Of a stretch of DNA of 14,020 bases, positions 1 through 6,676 are shown piece by piece. A program made the position numbers and the translations under genes. The stretch's first letter is position 1, and the number at the start of each line of letters is the position of its first letter. This DNA is from DATEZO01 sp035255485 (GTDB taxonomy: Bacteria; Pseudomonadota; Gammaproteobacteria; Burkholderiales; Burkholderiaceae_D), in assembly GCA_035255485.1 (NCBI GenBank), contig DATEZO010000071.1, positions 1 through 14,020 of the forward strand. The letters are read 5' to 3'. The notes under the pieces are model-generated. The model did not search any database, was not told the origin of the DNA, and worked only from the letters and a program-made list of their open reading frames with translations.

Positions 1-73
1 CCCGCAGAAAGATGAATGATCCGCCCCAGATGGCAGCGAGGAAGACCAGCTTGGCAAGATCAATGGCGGACAT
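1..73 (-). CDS. EamA/DMT-family transporter, N-terminal fragment
   Basis: Only the first 24 codons are inside the window; the gene continues past the left edge. The translation begins MSAIDLAKLVFLAAIWGGSF and continues IFLR. A hydrophobic first helix carrying the (A)xxWGGSF(I/F) signature is typical of the first membrane segment of EamA (drug/metabolite transporter, RhaT-like) permeases. Such proteins usually have ten membrane helices in the inner membrane and export small metabolites; the substrate cannot be guessed here. The ATG at 73-71 has no clear Shine-Dalgarno sequence, but an extended -10 element lies about 35 bases upstream. It is on the same strand as the kinase gene that ends at 189, but the 115-base gap and its own promoter-like element suggest separate transcription. 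Confidence is limited by the short length. Confidence 0.6.
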   Translation of the reverse strand, partial: MSAIDLAKLVFLAAIWGGSFIFLR

Positions 74-107
74 GGCGGCGCTGGGAAGCGAAACGAACGA
101 CCGATCG

Positions 108-116
108 ATTGTAACA
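108..116 (-). promoter_or_regulatory. Possible extended -10 promoter for the EamA transporter
   Basis: On the minus strand the sequence TGTTACAAT appears: an extended TG followed by one base and TACAAT, which matches five of six bases of the sigma70 -10 consensus. No convincing -35 is present (TTGCAG with a 15-base spacer at best), which is acceptable for extended -10 promoters. A start site near position 101 would give a leader of about 28 bases to the ATG at 73. The rest of 74-188 holds a perfect GGCAATTGCC palindrome at 168-177 and no gene. Confidence 0.35.
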
Positions 117-188
117 CCGGCCGGCAAACTGCAAGATCGGATGTCGAAGAGGAAGAAGAGTAGTCCTGGCAATTGCCGTTGAATCGGT

Positions 189-1490
189 TTAGCTCGCAGC
201 CTGCCCCGGCAGCGTCGTTCGGAAGCAGCTTCCGCCGCCATCGCGTGGCAGGCAAGTCACGTCGCCGCCATGTTTGCGCGCGATCTGCCGTACCAGGCTC
301 AAGCCGAGACCGACGCAGCCATCACGCTCCCGCTTGCCTGGCAAACGATAGAACGGCGCAAAAATATTCTCGCGCTCTTCTGCTGGTATGCCGCTTCCGC
401 CGTCGCATATATCCAGCTGCACCGTGTCCGCTGCTGCAGCGCCAAGTGAAACCCGGATCGGAGCACCTTCTCCATATCGCTTTGCGTTTTCCAGCAAATT
501 GCGTATCATCCGGCGCAATAATTTCGGATCGCCATGTACCGCGGCCGGGTACACGTCAAAATGTGCATCGACGCGTGCGCACTCTTCTGCAACCAGTGCG
601 GCAAGATCCACCGTTTCATTGACGATAGCCGAGCCGGTGGTTGCATCCAGTCTGCTGGCGAGCAAAATCTCATCAATCAATTGATCCAGCTCCGCGATGT
701 TGCGTGTTACCTCATCTCGCATGTCAGGCTGCAAAGCCGCGTGCGCCAATTCCACCGCCATCCGGATCCGTGCCAATGGTGAGCGTAACTCGTGTGATGC
801 ATTGGCAAGCAGGGTTCGTTGAGCGTCGACCAGCGCTTCGATGCGCGCAGCGGAGAGATTGAAGCATTCCGCCAGGCGCGCAACTTCATCATGCCCTTCC
901 ACCGCGACACGCGTCGACAGTTGGCCCGCGCCTAATGCATCGACACTGGCTTGCAGGCGTTCCAGACGCCGTGTCAGGCGCCGCACGATCGGGTAGGCGC
1001 CGATGCCGACTGCAAGCGCAATCAAACCCAATGCCGTAAACAGGCCAATCGGCGATCGATGCGACAGACGGGTGCGTTTCCCCACCAGCCAGCGCCCATC
1101 CGGCAGCTTCAACGCAAATACGGGCGGACGCCCACCCAGCCACCCGCTCATCGTTTGCGATGGTTCCCAGCGCGGTAATTCCCGGCCTGCGGCGGCAATT
1201 TGGTCGCCATTTGGCGCATATAGCGCAAGGTCGGCGCGCATGCGGGAATGCCAATGCGTCAAAGCTGCCTGCTGGGCGTCGCGCGATGCATTGATCGGGG
1301 GTAATATTTCCGAAGCGATTTCCGCGAAGGTTTCAAGGCTCTGCCCAACTTGCGCCGGGTCCGGATTCATGTGCCATGTCACGCCAAACAGAATCGCCAC
1401 TACCGCCAGACCGGCCAGCACCGCCAGATAAATCCGCACATACAATCGGTGCGACCAGCGCAAATTTCTTGGCCGGCCTGGATTAAACAT
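189..1490 (-). CDS. Sensor histidine kinase (CpxA/EnvZ-type, HAMP)
   Basis: A 433-residue inner-membrane sensor kinase that should autophosphorylate on His and pass the phosphate to the adjacent response regulator. Visible in order: a first membrane segment (about 17-40), a periplasmic loop (about 41-147), a second membrane segment (about 148-168), HAMP (about 169-222), the H-box ASHELRSPLAR with phospho-acceptor His233, the N-box RNLLENAKRYG with Asn335, the G1 box DGGSGIP (363-369), the F-box and the G2 box GLGLS (394-398). The length is normal for the family. The chosen ATG at 1490 overlaps the end of the regulator gene by 8 bases and has AAAGG six bases upstream, so the two are probably translationally coupled. 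The signal is unknown. The context (Spy/CpxP-like protein, CpxR-type box) suggests envelope stress; E. coli CpxA is a reasonable functional model, but orthology is not shown. Confidence 0.93.
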   Translation of the reverse strand: MFNPGRPRNLRWSHRLYVRIYLAVLAGLAVVAILFGVTWHMNPDPAQVGQSLETFAEIASEILPPINASRDAQQAALTHWHSRMRADLALYAPNGDQIAAAGRELPRWEPSQTMSGWLGGRPPVFALKLPDGRWLVGKRTRLSHRSPIGLFTALGLIALAVGIGAYPIVRRLTRRLERLQASVDALGAGQLSTRVAVEGHDEVARLAECFNLSAARIEALVDAQRTLLANASHELRSPLARIRMAVELAHAALQPDMRDEVTRNIAELDQLIDEILLASRLDATTGSAIVNETVDLAALVAEECARVDAHFDVYPAAVHGDPKLLRRMIRNLLENAKRYGEGAPIRVSLGAAAADTVQLDICDGGSGIPAEERENIFAPFYRLPGKRERDGCVGLGLSLVRQIARKHGGDVTCLPRDGGGSCFRTTLPGQAAS

Positions 1491-2202
1491 CCTGCGCCTT
1501 TGCAAAGACATACCCGGCGCCGCGCACCGTGATGATACGTCTCGGCTGTTTCGGATCGTCTTCGATGACGGCGCGCAAGCGGCCGATATGCACGTCGATC
1601 GAGCGGTCGAACGCCTCCAGCGGCTCGCCCTTGATTGCATCCATCAGCTGCTCACGCGATAGAACGCGCCCGGCGCGCTCAGCCATGGCGACCAGCAAAT
1701 CGAACTGATAAGAGGTTACTTGCCGCTCTTGTCCATCGATGCGCAGAGTGCGTGCATCGAGATCGATTTCGAGGCGACCGAAACGCAATATGCGTGGGCT
1801 GGCGATCGGCGGTCCCTGATGTCGCCGCAACACTGCGCGCAACCGCGCCAGCAATTCGCGCGGTTCGAACGGTTTCGGCACATAGTCATCGGCACCAAGT
1901 TCCAGCCCTACAACACGGTCCATCGGATCGCCCTTCGCCGTCAACATGACAATCGGGATCGCGCCAACCGGATATGCCAGCGCACGGATCTGCCGGCATA
2001 CATCCAGGCCATTGGCATCGGGCAGCATCAAATCCAGCAAAACCAGATCGAATGGCTGCGCCGATGAGGACACGTGCAGCATGCCGAGGCCGTCATGCGC
2101 GGTCTCGGCATGCTGCACTTCAAATCCGTTCTGATGGAGATAGGCGGCAACCATGCCGGCAAGGCGGTGGTCGTCTTCTATCATCAAGAGGCGTTGAACC
2201 AT
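1483..2202 (-). CDS. OmpR-family response regulator (CpxR-like)
   Basis: A 239-residue two-domain transcription regulator. The receiver domain (about 3-120) has the acidic pocket Glu9-Asp10-Asp11, the phospho-acceptor Asp57 in LLDLMLPDANG, Thr88 and Lys110 in VPKPF. The winged-helix DNA-binding domain (about 137-236) ends with the recognition-helix region RSIDVHIGRLR and the wing ITVRGAGYVF. It should be phosphorylated by the kinase encoded immediately downstream, whose start overlaps its stop by 8 bases. I chose the ATG at 2202; an in-frame TTG at 2208 is possible. Neither has a good Shine-Dalgarno, so coupling to the spy-like gene ending 11 bases upstream is likely. The exact GTAAA-N5-GTAAA repeat ahead of the operon suggests a CpxR-like autoregulator. 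Sequence alone does not separate CpxR from other OmpR-type members. Confidence 0.95.
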   Translation of the reverse strand: MVQRLLMIEDDHRLAGMVAAYLHQNGFEVQHAETAHDGLGMLHVSSSAQPFDLVLLDLMLPDANGLDVCRQIRALAYPVGAIPIVMLTAKGDPMDRVVGLELGADDYVPKPFEPRELLARLRAVLRRHQGPPIASPRILRFGRLEIDLDARTLRIDGQERQVTSYQFDLLVAMAERAGRVLSREQLMDAIKGEPLEAFDRSIDVHIGRLRAVIEDDPKQPRRIITVRGAGYVFAKAQDV

Positions 2203-2213
2203 GTGCAAGTCGT

Positions 2214-2744
2214 CTAATCGACCCGCTTCATGCGCTGCTTGAAGCGTTCGGCCAGCGTGGCACGCTGTTCTGGCGTCAGCACTTCGGCAGCGTCTGCCAT
2301 GGCTTGCGTCATGCGCCTTGATATCTGGTCGGCCAATTGTAGTTCGCTGGCGCGGATTTTTTCCAGAGCGGTGCGATCGATGGTTGGTTGGGATAATATT
2401 TTCATGGCGTCTGCGCGCGCTGCGCGATGCTTCTCGCGCAGCGGTTGCAAGTCGTTCAGCGCAGCTTTCGCAATTGCTGAAACCTTGGCTTTTTGCTCTG
2501 GTGTACCGTCGGAAAGCATGCGCTCGATCATGCGGTCAATCCGCCTGGAGGCGGTTGCAGGGTCCATCGGACCATGCATGCCATGATGGTGCGCACCCCG
2601 GCCCGGGCCGTCATTGGCATGGCTGATACCGGCAATCGACATCGCGCCGATGGCGATGGAAACAATGCCGGCCAATGCCCAGCGTCGCGGTGAAGAGAAT
2701 GGAGAAATATTTTTGTAACGGAGTGAAGTATTTTGTTCGTTCAT
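2214..2744 (-). CDS. Spy/CpxP-like periplasmic protein (LTxxQ family)
   Basis: A 176-residue exported protein resembling the Spy/CpxP refolding-chaperone family. The N-terminus has a basic patch (Arg20-Arg21), a hydrophobic stretch (about 22-40) and a cleavage-like SHA-ND at 41-45. A His/Gly-rich linker follows (HHHGMHG, 52-58), which might bind metal. The mature part is predicted helical and has a TPEQKAK motif at 81-87 and the classic LTPEQ at 156-160, the LTxxQ pair typical of the family. Members act in the periplasm, binding unfolded proteins or, for CpxP, damping the Cpx kinase. The ATG at 2744 is chosen because GGAAGGAAA sits just upstream and the signal peptide starts there. It is the first gene of the operon with the regulator and kinase, which supports a role as stress effector or feedback inhibitor. 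Confidence 0.85.
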   Translation of the reverse strand: MNEQNTSLRYKNISPFSSPRRWALAGIVSIAIGAMSIAGISHANDGPGRGAHHHGMHGPMDPATASRRIDRMIERMLSDGTPEQKAKVSAIAKAALNDLQPLREKHRAARADAMKILSQPTIDRTALEKIRASELQLADQISRRMTQAMADAAEVLTPEQRATLAERFKQRMKRVD

Positions 2745-2769
2745 GCTGATTTCCTTCCAGTGTCGGGGG

Positions 2770-2790
2770 ATGCATGTTGTTTCCATGCAT
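2770..2790. repeat. Inverted repeat upstream of the spy-like gene
   Basis: Perfect 7-bp arms, ATGCATG at 2770-2776 and CATGCAT at 2784-2790, flank a 7-base spacer. It lies 26-46 bases upstream of the ATG, so it would fall in the leader RNA or near the transcription start. It could be a leader hairpin or an operator; the sequence does not decide. Confidence 0.5.
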
Positions 2791-2834
2791 GCAGATACTG
2801 TAGACAGGCTGTTTGGCTCAACCATGATCGTCCG

Positions 2835-2849
2835 GTAAAGTTTTGTAAA
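2835..2849 (+). promoter_or_regulatory. CpxR-type box (GTAAA-N5-GTAAA)
   Basis: The plus strand reads GTAAA GTTTT GTAAA, an exact match to the published E. coli CpxR consensus of two GTAAA half-sites separated by five bases (10-base, one-turn repeat). It lies about 90 bases upstream of the spy-like start, in the 135-base gap after the M16 protease gene. On the minus strand a weak promoter may follow: TTGAGC at 2821-2816 and a TACAGT/CAGTAT -10 region near 2800. That places the box just upstream of the -35, a usual position for an OmpR-family activator. The binding protein is probably the regulator encoded in this operon (inference). Confidence 0.6.
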
Positions 2850-2879
2850 GCCGATCGGACAGGCAGTGACAGGTATGGA

Positions 2880-5615
2880 TTATCGATTGGCTGCAATTTT
2901 CATTTTTGCATTGTCCCCCGCAGTGATTACCGTCATTCTGGAAGGCAAGATCGCCTTGCGGAAGGCGGCATTAACCTGATCCACGGTCAATGCGCTGATC
3001 TTGTTCTCGACATCCCTGCTCCACGCGAATGTGCGGCCCAGATACAGGAAGTCGGTCCAGCCGCTCGCAAGCCCGCCATCCTGTGCACGCGTCTGCAGGC
3101 GTTGCTGCAGCAATCCCGATTTGGCGCGTGCAATCTCCTCAGGTGTGAAACCCTCTTTCAGTACACGCGCCAACTCTTCCCTGACCGCTGCATCGATACG
3201 CTCAAGATTTTGGGGGGCGGCAATGGCGCTGATCGAAAAACTGGAGGCGCGATCAAGCGCGCTGACAGCGAGCGATGATCTGGCGCCATAAGACAATCCG
3301 TCTTTCTGGCGGATGCGGTCCATCAGGCGCGAACTCAAACCGCCGTTGCCGAACAGGTAGTTCGCCATGATCAATGCGGGGAAATCCGGATCATCGTCAC
3401 GCAGTTCGAGATTGATGCGTGCCATGTAAAAGCCGTTTTCCTTATCTGGCGTATTGATTGTTACGCGGGTCGGCGCGATGTCGAAATAGCGGTCTTCGAT
3501 GCGTTTGTAGGGTGCAGCGCTTTTCCAGTCTCCAAATGCTTCCTGCGTCGTTTTTTCAATTTCTGCCGCATTGAAATCGCCAACGATGGTCAGTTCGCCT
3601 TTTGTCGCGCCGTAGAAATTCTTGTGGAAAGCTTTAACGTCATCAAGCGTCACCGCTTTCAGGCTCGCGATCGATTCGTCAATGGTTTGCGGTGCTCGCC
3701 AGTCGCCTTTCGGATAGCGATTGAAATGCTGCGCCATTGCCTGGGCCGCCAGCGATGTTGGGTCATTACGCATCGCTTCGATGCCTACCAGCATTTGCTT
3801 GCGCAATTGCTCGAATTCGCTTGCTGGAAAACTTGGCTCTTTCAATATCCGTGCGACCAGGCGCAACGCAGCAGCCAGATGTTCGCGAGTGGTCTGGAAT
3901 CGATAGATGCCACCGGAGATTTTCAGTTTGGAGAATTCATCGGCAAGCTGCTCGCGGCTGTATGCGCTGTTCCCCCGCATCAGCATTGCGTCGGTCATGC
4001 CAGCAATGATTTGCTTGCCAAACAGGCTTTTCTCATCACCCCAGTGCAGATTCAGGGCTACCGATACAGTTTCGCCGCGGTTTTTCTTCGGCAACAGTGC
4101 CAGTTCCAGCCCGCCGATGTGCACATGCTGCGTGCGTGCATCGATATTCGCTTGCGATGGGTCGAATGCTTCGGCAGTCGCGACGATTTCTTTCGCCTTG
4201 AAATCCTTCAGTACCTCTGCTGCGATCGGCGCCGCTGTTATCTCGGCGCGCAATGGCCGGTCTTCCGGCAGATACAGCCCAACGATGCGGTTGTCACGCT
4301 TGAAATAGCGGCCGGCTGCAGCCGATACCTGCTCGGCGGTTACCTCGGCCATGTGCTCTCGATGACGGAACACCAGACGCCAGTCGCCCAGCGCTATCGG
4401 TTCGGATAGGCCGACGCCAATTTTTTCAGGGTCGTTCAGCATCTTTTCGACCCTGTTTGCATAATTGCGGCGCACACGGTCCATTTCTTCCGTGCTCGGT
4501 GGCTTGCTGTGGAAATCTTCTACTGCGGCAATCAATGCGTCGCGTACCGGCTCGATCGGTTCACCTTTCTTCACGACTGCACCAATGATATGCAGGCCTG
4601 GCGCATAACCGGTCAGGCCGAATCCGAATACCTGCGTGGCCTTGCCACTTTCCACCAGTTGCTTGTGCAGACGGCCGTTTGGTGTATTGGCAAGGATTTC
4701 GGACGCAAACGTCAATGCGTCGCTATCGGCATGTAATGCGCCCGGCGTCTTGTACGCAACCCCGATGATCTGCATGTCGCCCTTGCGACGCACGGTAAAG
4801 CTGCGCTCCCCATCCTGCGTCGGCTCCACTGTCCAGAATTCGGGCAGTGCCTGCTGCGGTTTCACAATCGGCCCGAAACTATCGGCGACCCATTGCAGCG
4901 TCTTCACTGTATCGAATTTGCCTGCAATCAACAGCACTGCATTATCCGGACGATAGTAGGTACGATAAAACGCTTGCAGGTTGGTGATCTTCACGTGTTC
5001 GATATCGCTGCGGTTCCCGATTGTCGACCTGCCATAGCTGTGCCAGTCATAGGCAATACTTTGGGTGCGCTTGAGCATGACGCCGAACGGCGAATTCTCG
5101 CCCATCTCGAATTCGTTGCGTACCACCGTCATTTCGGAATCGAGATCCTTCTTCGCGATGAAGGAATTGACCATCCGGTCCGCTTCCATGCCGAGCGCCC
5201 ATTCAAGATTATCGTCGCTGGCCTGAAACAGCTCATAGTAATTGGTGCGATCGAGCCAGGTCGTGCCATTGAAGCGCATGCCACGCCCGTTGAATTCCTG
5301 CGTGATGTGTGGATGGTTTGGCGTACCCTTGAACATCAGATGCTCCAGCAGATGCGCCATGCCGGTCTCGCCGTAATTCTCGTGACGCGAGCCGACCAGG
5401 TAGGTAACATTAACCACGACAGTGGGTTTGGATGCGTCGGGAAACAACAATACTTTCAAGCCGTTGCCGAGGCGGTATTCAGTAATGCCCTCCACCGAAG
5501 CGACTTGGGCCACGCCTTGCGGCAGCGACTGCGCTGATACAAGATTTGCTGCAATACCCAGAATGGCGGCGATCCATACTGCCGTACAGAAATGTTTCCA
5601 GCGTTGAAGTCTCAT
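2880..5615 (-). CDS. Tandem M16 zinc metalloprotease (pitrilysin/PqqL-like)
   Basis: A 911-residue protein with a signal peptide (hydrophobic 11-27, VSAQ cleavage region at 26-29) and two M16 repeats, so it is probably periplasmic. The N-terminal repeat has the inverted zinc motif HLLEH at 88-92 and the third ligand Glu168 in VVRNEFE, 76 residues later, as expected for M16. The second repeat (from about 510) has GMTDAMLMRG where a zinc motif would be, so it is non-catalytic. It keeps the substrate-binding R-x-x-x-GLSYG motif near the end (RQKDGLSYG). This active-plus-inactive pairing in one chain is normal for long M16 proteases, which cleave small unfolded peptides in a closed chamber. The ATG at 5615 is supported by AAGGAAAA just upstream. 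It appears monocistronic: 114 bases follow moeB and 135 bases precede the spy-like gene. The substrate is unknown. Confidence 0.93.
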   Translation of the reverse strand: MRLQRWKHFCTAVWIAAILGIAANLVSAQSLPQGVAQVASVEGITEYRLGNGLKVLLFPDASKPTVVVNVTYLVGSRHENYGETGMAHLLEHLMFKGTPNHPHITQEFNGRGMRFNGTTWLDRTNYYELFQASDDNLEWALGMEADRMVNSFIAKKDLDSEMTVVRNEFEMGENSPFGVMLKRTQSIAYDWHSYGRSTIGNRSDIEHVKITNLQAFYRTYYRPDNAVLLIAGKFDTVKTLQWVADSFGPIVKPQQALPEFWTVEPTQDGERSFTVRRKGDMQIIGVAYKTPGALHADSDALTFASEILANTPNGRLHKQLVESGKATQVFGFGLTGYAPGLHIIGAVVKKGEPIEPVRDALIAAVEDFHSKPPSTEEMDRVRRNYANRVEKMLNDPEKIGVGLSEPIALGDWRLVFRHREHMAEVTAEQVSAAAGRYFKRDNRIVGLYLPEDRPLRAEITAAPIAAEVLKDFKAKEIVATAEAFDPSQANIDARTQHVHIGGLELALLPKKNRGETVSVALNLHWGDEKSLFGKQIIAGMTDAMLMRGNSAYSREQLADEFSKLKISGGIYRFQTTREHLAAALRLVARILKEPSFPASEFEQLRKQMLVGIEAMRNDPTSLAAQAMAQHFNRYPKGDWRAPQTIDESIASLKAVTLDDVKAFHKNFYGATKGELTIVGDFNAAEIEKTTQEAFGDWKSAAPYKRIEDRYFDIAPTRVTINTPDKENGFYMARINLELRDDDPDFPALIMANYLFGNGGLSSRLMDRIRQKDGLSYGARSSLAVSALDRASSFSISAIAAPQNLERIDAAVREELARVLKEGFTPEEIARAKSGLLQQRLQTRAQDGGLASGWTDFLYLGRTFAWSRDVENKISALTVDQVNAAFRKAILPSRMTVITAGDNAKMKIAANR

Positions 5616-5695
5616 GTTTTCCTTGTCGTAGAAAGAAACAGGGCGCGGCAAAAATTGGATGCTGTATGTATATTGCCGGAGGGATATTGCTGACT

Positions 5696-5725
5696 GGTTC
5701 CGTGCATCAACTCCAGCATGGAACC
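5696..5725 (-). terminator. Hairpin just downstream of the moeB stop
   Basis: GGTTCCGTGC (5696-5705) and GCATGGAACC (5716-5725) form a 10-bp stem with one G-T pair and a 10-base loop, starting five bases after the moeB stop codon on the minus strand. No T-run follows, so it is not a canonical intrinsic terminator. It may be an mRNA 3'-end stabiliser or an aid to Rho-dependent ending. The remainder of the gap to 5616 must hold any M16 promoter, but no convincing -35/-10 pair is visible. Confidence 0.4.
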
Positions 5726-5729
5726 TGCT

Positions 5730-6512
5730 TCAGTGATCGTGATCGTGCGATGACCGTGCTGAAGATGATTGCCCGCACACCAGGCACGCCACGTTGCGCG
5801 CAACCTTAATGCTGGTCCATTCCATGCTGCGCGCATCCAGCAGCAGCAAGCGTCCTGCCAGCGATTCACCGATGCCGGCAATGATTTTCAGCGCTTCTGC
5901 CGCCTGCATTGCGCCGATGATGCCGACCAGCGGGGCGAATACGCCCATCGTTGCGCAGCGTACTTCCTCGAATTCCTGATCCGGGGGGAACAGGCAGGCG
6001 TAGCAGGGGGCATCGCCGCTGCGCGGATCGAAGACGCTGATCTGCCCGTCGAACCTGATCGCCGCTCCCGACACCAGCGGCGTCTTGTGCCCGATACAGG
6101 CGCGGTTCACCGCATGACGGGTCGCGAAATTGTCGCTGCAGTCGAGCACGACAGTGGCCTCCCGCACCAACTCATCCAGGCGCTCACCTTCGACGCGTTC
6201 GGCCAGCGCGATGACTTCGACCTCGGGGTTGATCTGCGCGAGCGTCTGTTTGCCGGACTGCGCCTTGGAATGGCCGATACGCTCGGTTGTGTGCAGGATC
6301 TGGCGTTGCAGATTGGTCAGATCGACGGTATCGTTGTCGACCAGCGTGATCTTGCCGATTCCCGCAGAGGCAAGGTAAAACGCGGCAGGCGAACCGAGCC
6401 CGCCAGCGCCGATGATCAGGGCATGTGCAGCCAGGATTTTTTCCTGGCCTTCGATGCCGATGTCGTCGAGCAGAATGTGCCGCGAATAGCGCAGAAGCTG
6501 GTTATCGTTCAT
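5730..6512 (-). CDS. moeB: MoeB/ThiF/HesA-family adenylyltransferase
   Basis: A 260-residue cytosolic E1-like enzyme that adenylates the C-terminal Gly-Gly of a small sulfur carrier (MoaD for molybdopterin or ThiS for thiamine). Visible: the ATP-binding loop IIGAGGLGSP (33-42), Asp60 with DNDTVDLTNLQRQ (60-71) including Arg70, the catalytic Asp127 in LDCSDN, two zinc Cys pairs (CYAC 170-173, CLVC 243-246) and a RCATMGVFAPLVG segment (185-197) that resembles MoeB. No rhodanese domain is fused, unlike MoeZ/MOCS3. The C-terminus ends in a His/Asp tail, SSHDHDH. The ATG at 6512 is chosen because homology begins with the following residues (MNDNQLLRYSRH); the Shine-Dalgarno is weak. An upstream terminator implies its own promoter. 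MoeB is preferred over ThiF because of the APLVG region and the absence of thi neighbours; the specificity call is moderate. Confidence 0.85.
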   Translation of the reverse strand: MNDNQLLRYSRHILLDDIGIEGQEKILAAHALIIGAGGLGSPAAFYLASAGIGKITLVDNDTVDLTNLQRQILHTTERIGHSKAQSGKQTLAQINPEVEVIALAERVEGERLDELVREATVVLDCSDNFATRHAVNRACIGHKTPLVSGAAIRFDGQISVFDPRSGDAPCYACLFPPDQEFEEVRCATMGVFAPLVGIIGAMQAAEALKIIAGIGESLAGRLLLLDARSMEWTSIKVARNVACLVCGQSSSARSSHDHDH

Positions 6513-6576
6513 CACTTGTGTGGAAATAGAGAGAGCTGTTATTGAAAAACGCAGGGAGTGCCGCGCTTCGTATTTT

Positions 6577-6582
6577 AAACAG
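6577..6582 (-). promoter_or_regulatory. Possible -10 for moeB
   Basis: The minus strand has TAAAAT (five of six to TATAAT) in an AT-rich patch between the ctpA terminator and moeB, about 65 bases upstream of the start. The best -35 (ATACAA or TACAAT, 16-17 bases upstream) is poor. It is proposed mainly because the terminator at 6631-6655 would require a new promoter here. Confidence 0.3.
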
Positions 6583-6614
6583 AATGCATGCGGATTGTAT
6601 GGTGCTGCGATCTG

Positions 6615-6659
6615 CAGGGGCCGCAGCGATAAAAAAAGGCCGCATTGCTGCGGCCCCTG
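6615..6659. repeat. 13-bp perfect inverted repeat enclosing the terminator
   Basis: CAGGGGCCGCAGC (6615-6627) and GCTGCGGCCCCTG (6647-6659) are perfect complements. In the minus-strand RNA the 6659-6647 arm comes first and includes the terminator's left arm, so the 13-bp stem and the 7-bp terminator stem cannot form together. The T-run and the terminator's right arm would lie in the loop of the long stem. Confidence 0.85.
6631..6655 (-). terminator. Intrinsic terminator of the gpmA-envC-ctpA operon
   Basis: On the minus strand GGCCGCA, a GCAA tetraloop and TGCGGCC form a perfect 7-bp GC-rich stem, followed directly by seven Ts (6637-6631). It begins about 22 bases after the ctpA stop. This is a textbook Rho-independent terminator. 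Its left arm also belongs to a longer 13-bp inverted repeat spanning 6615-6659 (separate entry). Confidence 0.9.
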
Positions 6660-6676
6660 TTTATCATCCATGACGC

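Noticed and set aside
2214..2825. Longer N-terminus for the Spy-like protein
   Set aside because: Starting at 2825 would put 27 residues without homology ahead of a normal signal peptide and run over the dyad; the ATG at 2744 has a strong ribosome site.
3624..4409. Long plus-strand open frame (261 codons) opposite the M16 gene
   Set aside because: It lies wholly inside a strongly supported M16 gene on the other strand, and its translation has no domain character. The same applies to the 401-codon plus frame at 6761-7966 opposite ctpA.
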